Below are positions 13,532 through 19,229 of a stretch of DNA of 19,229 nucleotides, piece by piece. The notes beneath the pieces are model-generated. The model saw nothing but the letters and a program-made list of their open reading frames with translations. It was not told where the DNA came from and did not search any database. The DNA is from Holophagaceae bacterium (GTDB lineage Bacteria > Acidobacteriota > Holophagae > Holophagales > Holophagaceae): the NCBI GenBank assembly GCA_025353305.1, contig JANXQX010000113.1, positions 1 to 19,229 on the forward strand, given 5' to 3'. Every line of letters begins with the position of its first letter. Position 1 is the stretch's first letter. The translations under genes were made by a program, and so were the position numbers.

Positions 13532-16126
13532 CTACTTCACGCCCTCCATGACGAAGAGCGTCGAAAGGCGGCGGCGGTAGTTCGTGACCAATGTGGTCCC
13601 GTCAGGTGTCAGGCGGGCATTGTCCAGGCGGGCATCCAGGTAGCCGGCGGGCGCCACGGTGCGCCAAGGAGTTTGCAGTCCGGTAGCCGGATCGAGCACG
13701 TTGATGGCGATGGGGAGCCGGCCGGGCCGGTAGACCAGAATGCGTTTCAGATCAGGCGTCCACTGGAGCACCCACTGTCCGTCCTGCAGACCTTTCACGG
13801 CTGTCGGCGGCCGCTCGGGCGCCTCCAGATCCCAGAGCGCGGGGCCTTCGTGCCCCCGGGCCAGAAAGTGACGTCCATCTGGCGATAGGAAGGCGCCCCT
13901 GAGTGGCAGGGTCGTCCCTTCTGGCGTCAGTGGCCGGGCCTGGCCTCCATCGAGGTCCTGGAGGAAGACACGGCTACCCTTGCCGGCTTCCCCGCCCGAG
14001 TAGATCAGGTTCCGGCCATCGGGGGTGAAGGCCATGGAAAAGTAATTGTCGATTCCGTGGGCCGGCAGCGACCTCGCCTCGCCGGGCCCAGTCCGGAGCA
14101 GCGCCACATGGGGCTGAGGGCTACGCAACACCGTGGCCACCCACTTCCCGTCGGGCGAAAGCGCGGAGGGCGCACCCCGGCCCAGCATCACCGCGGGGCT
14201 GCCATCCGTGCGACGGAGGAACAAATCGTAGTCGGGGCCCGAGCTTTCGCCCTCCTCGTCGAAGAGCACGGTGCTGCCATCCGCGGACAGGGCCCATAGG
14301 TAGGACCAGGTCCGCCAGGAAAGATCCCGGACCTCCTTGTCTTTCAGGAAAAGGATGCCCGTGCGCTGGTTCTCCAGGCTGACCAGCATGTGGCCGTCCA
14401 AGGCGATGTCATGCAGGTAGAGCGCGCCGGGAATGCGGAGGGCCAGTCGCGGCTCGCCTGAGGAACCAACCGCATAGAGGGCACTGTCGATGCTGTCCTC
14501 CGCGGCCGAGAACCAGATCTCCCTGCCCTTCCAGGCGAGACCATTCGCTGAACTCCAATCCTTGGTGAGCCGCCGGGTTTTGCCGGAAGCGAGGTCCAGA
14601 AGGCAGACCCGTCCGGCGTCGTCGTTGGGGATCGGGTGTTCGAGGTAGGCCAGGGCGTTTCCCGCCGGTGAAAAACGGAGATGGCTGAACCAGCCCGTGG
14701 TTTCCGCCCTTACCTGTCCGATGGGATACTCCACGCGCCAGCGGCCCTCCACGTACCTCACCACCGCTGGTTCGCCCGAGGGGGACCAGTCGGCCCACTC
14801 GACGCCGGGCAGCATCTCCCGCGGTGCCGAGGCATCCATCGTCGATCTGGCCAGGGTGCCGCGGAAAATCCAGATGTTCGGCTGCTCGCAATGCAGACCC
14901 AGGGCCAGTTCCCCTTTCGATGAGATGCCCAACAGCTGGGCGTTCTCGAGGCCCAGCGGACGATCCTCGATGTTGTCCAGACGGCTGGTGAAGAGTCGAT
15001 AGGGTTCCTCGCCCCAGGCGGCGCTGTAGACGACGCCTCCGCCATCTGGAGTGAACCGGGCAGCATGCAGCTGGCCCTGGCGGAAACTCACGCGCTTGTA
15101 CAGAGGCTGGGGGGCGGGACCGAAGGTGTGGCCCCGCATGAACCAAAGGGAAAACGACCCTGCGACGAGCAGCGCGACCACCGATGCGCCGATGGCCCAC
15201 CGACGCCGGGTGGCGCGGAAGAATCCCGCCACCACCGGAACCCGGAATCCGCTCCCCATGGCGGATTCCAGGTCGAAGGCCACGTCGCGCATGCTCTGGG
15301 ACCGTGCCTCCGGGCGCTTTTCGAGACAGTGGAGGATAGTCCGCTCCAGTGCGGGCGGCAGGCCTCCCCGCATGGAGCCCGGCGGCTCGGGTTCGTCCCG
15401 GATGATGGCCGCGAGGATCTCCGGCGCCGAGGGCCGCTGGAAGGCCTGGCGCCCGCTCAGCATCTCGTAGAGCACCAACCCGAAGGAGAAGATGTCCGAT
15501 CGCTGGTCCACCGCTTCGCCGCGGGCCTGCTCGGGGCTCATGTAGCCCACGGTGCCCAGCAAGGTTCCCGAGATCGTGCTGACGGTGTCTTTCCGTTCCA
15601 TGGGCTGCGAACCCGAAACGGCCGTCTCACTGATTGGCCCGCTCCTCGGCGCCCGCTTGGCCAGGCCGAAGTCCAGGATCTTCAGGCGCCCATCCCGGGT
15701 GATGAAGAGATTCTCCGGTTTGAGGTCCCGGTGGGTGATGCCTTTGTCGTGGGCCGCCGCCAGGCCGAGGGCCATCTGGTGGGCCAGCTCCAACGCTTTT
15801 TTGGGAGGCATTGGACCAGCGGAAATGGCCGCCCGGAGGGATTCGCCCTCCAGCAGTTCCATGGCGGCGTAGTGGATCTCGCCTTCCTGGCCGATATCGA
15901 AGATGCCCAGGATGTTCGGGTGCGAGAGCGCGGCCACCGCCTTGGCCTCCCGCTCGAATCGTCCCAGGAATTCGCCCTGGTCCGCCAACTGGCGGGGCAG
16001 CACTTTCACCGCCACCTCGCGCTCCAGCTTGGTGTCCAGGGCCTTGTACACCTCGCCCATGGCTCCGGCGCCGATCAGGGCCAGGATCCTGTAGGGACCG
16101 AGCTGGGTGCCTGGTTCGAGCGTCAT
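13532..16126 (-). CDS. Transmembrane Ser/Thr protein kinase with C-terminal WD40/PD40-like propeller
   Basis: Predicted 864-aa Hanks-type kinase. The kinase domain spans about 11-285: Gly-loop IGAGAMGEVY, catalytic Lys41 (VAVKVL), catalytic loop THRDLKPEN with Asp134, DFG at 152-154 and MSPEQA (196-201) in place of APE. The activation loop is long and Ser/Thr-rich, so autophosphorylation is likely. A membrane helix (about 309-330) separates it from a ~530-residue outer domain. That domain has repeated TPDG/SPDG blades (ARFTPDGGGVVYS, AFTPDGRNLIYSGG, FLSPDGRHFLARG), as in PD40/TolB-type beta-propellers. This kinase-TM-propeller design is common in Acidobacteriota. ATG 16126 is chosen because the family begins just before GTQLGPYRIL; its ribosome-binding site is weak. 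It shares a terminator with the convergent receptor gene. The 233-bp gap to the ATP-grasp gene suggests separate transcription. Confidence 0.93.
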   Translation of the reverse strand: MTLEPGTQLGPYRILALIGAGAMGEVYKALDTKLEREVAVKVLPRQLADQGEFLGRFEREAKAVAALSHPNILGIFDIGQEGEIHYAAMELLEGESLRAAISAGPMPPKKALELAHQMALGLAAAHDKGITHRDLKPENLFITRDGRLKILDFGLAKRAPRSGPISETAVSGSQPMERKDTVSTISGTLLGTVGYMSPEQARGEAVDQRSDIFSFGLVLYEMLSGRQAFQRPSAPEILAAIIRDEPEPPGSMRGGLPPALERTILHCLEKRPEARSQSMRDVAFDLESAMGSGFRVPVVAGFFRATRRRWAIGASVVALLVAGSFSLWFMRGHTFGPAPQPLYKRVSFRQGQLHAARFTPDGGGVVYSAAWGEEPYRLFTSRLDNIEDRPLGLENAQLLGISSKGELALGLHCEQPNIWIFRGTLARSTMDASAPREMLPGVEWADWSPSGEPAVVRYVEGRWRVEYPIGQVRAETTGWFSHLRFSPAGNALAYLEHPIPNDDAGRVCLLDLASGKTRRLTKDWSSANGLAWKGREIWFSAAEDSIDSALYAVGSSGEPRLALRIPGALYLHDIALDGHMLVSLENQRTGILFLKDKEVRDLSWRTWSYLWALSADGSTVLFDEEGESSGPDYDLFLRRTDGSPAVMLGRGAPSALSPDGKWVATVLRSPQPHVALLRTGPGEARSLPAHGIDNYFSMAFTPDGRNLIYSGGEAGKGSRVFLQDLDGGQARPLTPEGTTLPLRGAFLSPDGRHFLARGHEGPALWDLEAPERPPTAVKGLQDGQWVLQWTPDLKRILVYRPGRLPIAINVLDPATGLQTPWRTVAPAGYLDARLDNARLTPDGTTLVTNYRRRLSTLFVMEGVK

Positions 16127-16359
16127 GAGCTGGTGCACAGGGAAAACAAAATCCCCATTTTGAGAAAACTTGTGGCCGTATCCCGATTGATCAGCCAGCA
16201 GCGAGGTCGGCCAAAAGTTCCGGGAAGGGCTGCTGAGGCAATGCAAGCTGTTGACATGCGGGGATTCCTGGTCCTGGATACACCCGGCACCAAACTGGGT
16301 CAAGGAGAAGACGAACCTTGCGCGTTTGGTGGGAATTGGACCAAATATTCAACTGTTGT

Positions 16360-17220
16360 TCAGGTGCCTGGCGGATTCAGGTAGCTGGAGATGCCTTGCG
16401 CCATGTCTCGCCATTGTGGTTGGTACTGTTCAATCGCTCCCAGCGAGCTGGTGGGTGTGCGATTGACGTCGAACACAATTGCCTCGCCATCAGCCAGCAC
16501 GTAATCGAAACGGCCAAAGTCCACCCCCAGTCTGGACCGGACGGCTGCCAGGCCCGGCGGCGTCACGACTTCCAGCACCTCACGATGGATGATCCCGCTG
16601 CCTCTTACGATGGGCTCGCGGGACTTGGTCATGACATGAAAGCCCCTGTCTCCGAGAACATACCAGGAGCGAAGACAATAGAGGCCCTGGTCGTCACGCT
16701 CGGTACGTAAACGCTGCACCACCAGGCGGGGGTTTTCCCATACGCCTTCCGGAACCAGATCCGGACTCGCGTAAATGGGATAGTTCAAGGGATCGATGAC
16801 CTGCAGGTCGCGCCATGTTCGTCGCAGCCGGACACCGGGTTCGATCGATCCTGTTTCCACCATCATCGCCAATTCGGGGAAGCCGCCGCAATTGAGGCTG
16901 GTCTTGACGATCACAGGTCCACCATAGCCATCGCCAAGGCGAACCAGCGTGTCCTGGCAGACGACTGCTTTTGAGATCTGAGTGAGGCGGCCGTTGATCG
17001 CAACCGGGAATTCTTTGAAATACTGGATGTAGGCTTCTGGCGTTGTGGTCAAGTCAACCTGATTTATCACCGCGCGCGCCTGGGGTTGGCGGGCCAACCC
17101 TTTCTGGTACGCGACCTTGAGACCTGATCCAGCAAACAACCGAGCCATGAGATTGATCGTGTAATTCGAGTCCGGGTTTACCGCATCGTGCGCATGGGAA
17201 AGGATGAGGATGTCGTTCAT
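16360..17220 (-). CDS. ATP-grasp ligase-like protein, substrate unknown
   Basis: Predicted 286-aa protein with an ATP-grasp layout. These enzymes activate a carboxylate as acyl-phosphate and join it to an amine or thiol. Seen: an N-terminal Rossmann-like half (NDILILSHAHDAV, then DSNYTINLMARLF); a nucleotide-binding segment GPVIVKTSLNCGG (101-113, probable ATP-contacting Lys106); and a C-terminal metal site FDYVLADGEAIVFDVNRTPT (238-257) with the typical Asp251-x-Asn253. It is short for the superfamily, and I do not recognise a characterised subfamily. ATG 17220 was chosen because the upstream frame overlaps the preceding gene and is not protein-like. It starts 16 bp after the stop of the NAS-like gene, indicating an operon. 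The pairing suggests it ligates the product of that enzyme. Base composition appears less GC-rich than in the flanking kinase gene. Confidence 0.72.
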   Translation of the reverse strand: MNDILILSHAHDAVNPDSNYTINLMARLFAGSGLKVAYQKGLARQPQARAVINQVDLTTTPEAYIQYFKEFPVAINGRLTQISKAVVCQDTLVRLGDGYGGPVIVKTSLNCGGFPELAMMVETGSIEPGVRLRRTWRDLQVIDPLNYPIYASPDLVPEGVWENPRLVVQRLRTERDDQGLYCLRSWYVLGDRGFHVMTKSREPIVRGSGIIHREVLEVVTPPGLAAVRSRLGVDFGRFDYVLADGEAIVFDVNRTPTSSLGAIEQYQPQWRDMAQGISSYLNPPGT

Positions 17221-17236
17221 TCCCGTGTCGCCCCCG

Positions 17237-18112
17237 TCAAACATTGCAACAGGAAAGCACCAGATCGTAGGAAAGGAAGGTTCTGCTGTCCTCTCCGGCC
17301 TCGGCGATGCTGAACCCCGCGGGAACATCGGGGCGCACGGATTCCGCCAGCAGTTCACCGAGGCGCGTGGGTTCCCGCACCACTACCTGCACGCCTTGCT
17401 TCCCGCTTCGAAGCAATTGCTCCAGAACAGCGCGCTTTGGCATGACATGATTGGCCACGAATACGAAATCGGCACCGGAGAAATCAAAGTCGCAGCCATC
17501 GATAGCGAGAAATCGCAATTGGCTTCGTCCAAGCCTGGTTGCCAATCCGGCGGCCAGGGCCGCCGTCTCGGCATCGATATCCAGTCCGATGCAGTCAATG
17601 TCCGGGAAATGGTCGCTCAGCCAGAACATGGTGGCGGGAAACGCACCGCAACCGACCATGACGAATCGGCGGCAATCCGACAAATCCAAAAGCCTTCGCA
17701 AATCCTGGACGCGCTCGTAGGAGTCGCGGCTGAAGCCGTCCTCAAGGCAGTCAGCGATCCGGCTGGGACATCCGATCAGGATTCGGGTCAGGAGTTGATT
17801 GGCGATCCGCTCCTTGTGGGCAAGATAGCGTTTTTGGGCGGCGGAAAAAAAACCGGCATGCCGCGCGATTCCCGCCTGGCTCAGGTGGTCTGGCGAATAG
17901 TTGGACAGCCCCGCGACGAACCCTTCGTGGTTTTCCATGAAATCCGCATCGCCGCAGCTTGAAAGAAGCTCCCTCTCCTTCTCTAGATAATCATTCAATA
18001 CTAAAAGATTTGAATTTTGCACGAAGTGTCGTTCCTCACAGGACTGTTCAATCCGCCCGGTGGGGATCGAGAGAAAAATGGACTGGTTCCCTATTGTGCA
18101 TTTCGGATCCAT
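17237..18112 (-). CDS. Nicotianamine-synthase-like SAM-dependent enzyme
   Basis: Predicted 291-aa class I SAM-binding protein. A mainly helical N-terminal ~145 residues is followed by a Rossmann domain: motif I FVMVGCGAFPATMFWL (150-165), acidic motif II CIGLDID (174-180), IDGCDFDFSGADFVFVANHV (204-223) and VVVREPTRLGELLAESV (243-259). The helical front half, the xGxGxxPxT motif I and the late segment resembling the (RSAHGAR-type) strand of nicotianamine synthases point to the NAS/CntL group. These transfer aminobutyrate from SAM rather than methyl, as in nicotianamine and staphylopine synthesis. This is recognition from memory; an ordinary methyltransferase or an azetidine-carboxylate synthase-like enzyme is possible. 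ATG 18112 is the only good upstream start, with a weak ribosome site. Next in the operon is the ATP-grasp gene, 16 bp away. No opine dehydrogenase (CntM type) is in the window. Confidence 0.65.
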   Translation of the reverse strand: MDPKCTIGNQSIFLSIPTGRIEQSCEERHFVQNSNLLVLNDYLEKERELLSSCGDADFMENHEGFVAGLSNYSPDHLSQAGIARHAGFFSAAQKRYLAHKERIANQLLTRILIGCPSRIADCLEDGFSRDSYERVQDLRRLLDLSDCRRFVMVGCGAFPATMFWLSDHFPDIDCIGLDIDAETAALAAGLATRLGRSQLRFLAIDGCDFDFSGADFVFVANHVMPKRAVLEQLLRSGKQGVQVVVREPTRLGELLAESVRPDVPAGFSIAEAGEDSRTFLSYDLVLSCCNV

Positions 18113-18250
18113 TGCCGTCCAGGGCGTGGATCCCCCGCGATGATCGGGGGTGATTGGAACTCCGGATTTTCTGGATGCTCCCCGGTCGCTAGGTTGGCCA
18201 AGCCTTTACACTCAAACCACCGAGAAAATCAGGTACCGGCCTTCACCTTT

Positions 18251-18310
18251 TTTCTGTGTCCCCGTTGATCCCCGTTCGTCCCCGGCCAAAGAGAAATTTT
18301 CAGCCGGGGA
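18251..18310. repeat. Inverted element with 10-bp-periodic arms (copy 1)
   Basis: The left arm repeats a tccccgtt-type unit every 10 bp (tgtccccgtt, gatccccgtt, cgtccccggc, from 18257). The core pairs tccccggc (18279-18286) with gccgggga (18303-18310) around a 16-nt AT-rich loop. To the right, the complementary sense continues (attcacggggat, to about 18332). It is noncoding and lies between the ABC permease and the NAS-like gene. Confidence 0.6.
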
Positions 18311-18360
18311 TAAAAAACGGATTCACGGGGATGAAAAACTGAAAAATAAAAAACTAGTTC

Positions 18361-18481
18361 AGCCACGGATTACGCAGATTCACACGGAGGTGAATGCTGG
18401 CTGATATATCGGCGTTGCAACGATTTTTCTAAGGCAGATACCTGAATTTCTGTTCTGTGAAAACCCGTGAAATCCGTGGCT
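18361..18481. repeat. Inverted element with 10-bp-periodic arms (copy 2)
   Basis: agccacggatt (18361-18371) and aatccgtggct (18471-18481) are a perfect 11-bp inverted pair about 100 bp apart. Inward of both, related decamers repeat (cacggattac and gcagattcac on the left; ctgtgaaaac and ccgtgaaatc on the right). It is similar in design to copy 1 next to it. The rest of the 18113-18574 spacer holds a small stem cccccg/cggggg (18132-18150) and no gene. Confidence 0.6.
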
Positions 18482-18574
18482 ATTATTTTGTTCGACAACC
18501 AGGACCGGTAGTGGGAATTCACGGTGGATGACGCCGCACGCTTCGCTTCGGTCATCGGGTCCACACAATGAGCT

Positions 18575-19229
18575 TCAGGCCATGGTCTTCCTGAACCGCC
18601 CGGCGGCGAGGATGAGCATGGTGCTGCCGAGGGCGGTCAGGGCCAGCATCTGAGGCCAGAGCACGTGGACGCCCGACCCCTTCAGGAACACACCCCGGAT
18701 GATCACCAGATAATAGCGAAGGGGATTCAGGTACGTGAACCACTGCACCACCTCGGGCATATTGGCGATGGGATACACGAAGCCCGAGAGCATGAAGGCC
18801 GGAAGCATGAAGAAGAAGGCCGTCATCATGGCCTGCTGCTGCGTGGCGCTCACGGTGGAGATGAAAAGGCCCACGCCCAGGGTGCTGAGCAGATACAGGC
18901 CGGTACCAACGAAAAGCATCAAGGGATTCCCAAGCAGAGGCACCCGGAACCAGAAGACCGCGATGATCGTGATGAGGGCCACGTCGATGAAGCCGATGAG
19001 GGCGAAGGGGATGGTCTTGCCCAGGATGAACTCCAGCCGTCCGATGGGCGTGACCATGATCTGCTCCATCGTGCCGATCTCCCGTTCGCGCACGATGGCC
19101 ATGCTGGAAAGGATGATGGAGACCACGGCCACCAGCATGGCCAGGACTCCGGGCACGAAGAAGTTGCGGCTGTCGAGGTTGGGATTGAACCAGGCCCGGG
19201 AAACCAGGGAGACGGGTTCGGCATCCAGG
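18575..19229 (-). CDS. ABC-2 type transporter permease, C-terminal part (partial at window edge)
   Basis: The 218 visible residues of a YhhJ/YadH-like ABC-2 permease, cut at the right edge; the frame stays open to 19229. The visible start of the frame reads AWFNPNLDSRNFFVPGVLAML, the usual extracytoplasmic segment just before the conserved core. The hallmark REREIGTMEQIMVTPIGRLEFILGK follows, then about five membrane helices, including the motif MLPAFMLSGFVYPIANMPEVVQW and the LNPLRYYLVIIRGVFLKG segment. It forms the membrane part of an exporter, normally with an ATPase encoded just upstream, outside this window. It is transcribed toward the NAS-like gene, but 460 bp with two repeat elements separate them, so co-transcription is doubtful. 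Confidence 0.93.
   Translation of the reverse strand, partial: LDAEPVSLVSRAWFNPNLDSRNFFVPGVLAMLVAVVSIILSSMAIVREREIGTMEQIMVTPIGRLEFILGKTIPFALIGFIDVALITIIAVFWFRVPLLGNPLMLFVGTGLYLLSTLGVGLFISTVSATQQQAMMTAFFFMLPAFMLSGFVYPIANMPEVVQWFTYLNPLRYYLVIIRGVFLKGSGVHVLWPQMLALTALGSTMLILAAGRFRKTMA

Noticed and set aside
16215..16221. Third ECF -35 element (GGAACTT on the minus strand) upstream of the kinase gene
   Set aside because: No GTCnAA-like -10 occurs 15-18 bp downstream, so it does not fit the two matched promoters.
15065..16384. Plus-strand open frame (439 codons) opposite the kinase domain
   Set aside because: It is antisense to intact kinase motifs, has no family-like sequence and no ribosome-binding site.
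10202..18112. TonB receptor as the dedicated uptake receptor for a metallophore made by the NAS-like/ATP-grasp pair
   Set aside because: The receptor is on the opposite strand with its own terminator, a kinase gene lies between, and its Oar-like architecture is common and not metallophore-specific.

Overview
The window (19,229 bp, mostly GC-rich) looks like a chromosomal segment of an Acidobacteriota bacterium, probably a Holophaga/Geothrix-type lineage. This is inferred from gene content: a very large Oar-like TonB-dependent receptor with an N-terminal carboxypeptidase-regulatory domain, a membrane Ser/Thr kinase fused to a WD40/PD40-like sensor, and a Tat-exported glycosylasparaginase. No rRNA, tRNA or CRISPR array was found.

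Layout. (1) 1-529: a probable insertion-sequence border (start of a minus-strand ORF plus two copies of a ~21-bp repeat), then palindrome-dense noncoding DNA. (2) 530-4334, plus strand: glycosylasparaginase, then an ECF sigma factor, its zinc-finger anti-sigma factor, and a secreted protein of unknown function. Two near-identical ECF-type promoters (GGAACTT, 16 bp, GTCnAA) precede the sigma gene and the secreted-protein gene, so this is probably a self-regulating envelope-stress unit. (3) 4344-7690, minus strand: mraZ-rsmH-ftsL, the head of the division and cell-wall (dcw) cluster, followed not by ftsI but by pgeF and spoVG. An operator of five TGGnn boxes at exact 10-bp spacing lies upstream of mraZ. 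(4) 7803-9931: a PhoR-like orphan histidine kinase (+), a HinT-like HIT protein (-) and tRNA methyltransferase trmL (+). The last two are divergent with only 10 bp between start codons. (5) 10202-13426: the large TonB-dependent receptor, closed by a strong terminator. (6) 13532-18112, minus strand: the Ser/Thr kinase, and upstream of it a two-gene cassette of an ATP-grasp ligase and a nicotianamine-synthase-like SAM-dependent enzyme. (7) 18113-18574: intergenic DNA with two inverted decamer-iterated elements. (8) 18575-19229: C-terminal part of an ABC-2 permease, cut by the window edge.

The two most interesting signals are these. First, the NAS-like/ATP-grasp pair (16360-18112) could encode an undescribed small-molecule pathway, perhaps a metallophore or an amino-acid conjugate. 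Second, intergenic elements built from 7-bp units occur at 4713-4812, 5465-5537, 6083-6117 and 9051-9114. They run into stop codons, sometimes form inverted arms, and resemble in principle the heptameric STRR repeats of cyanobacteria.
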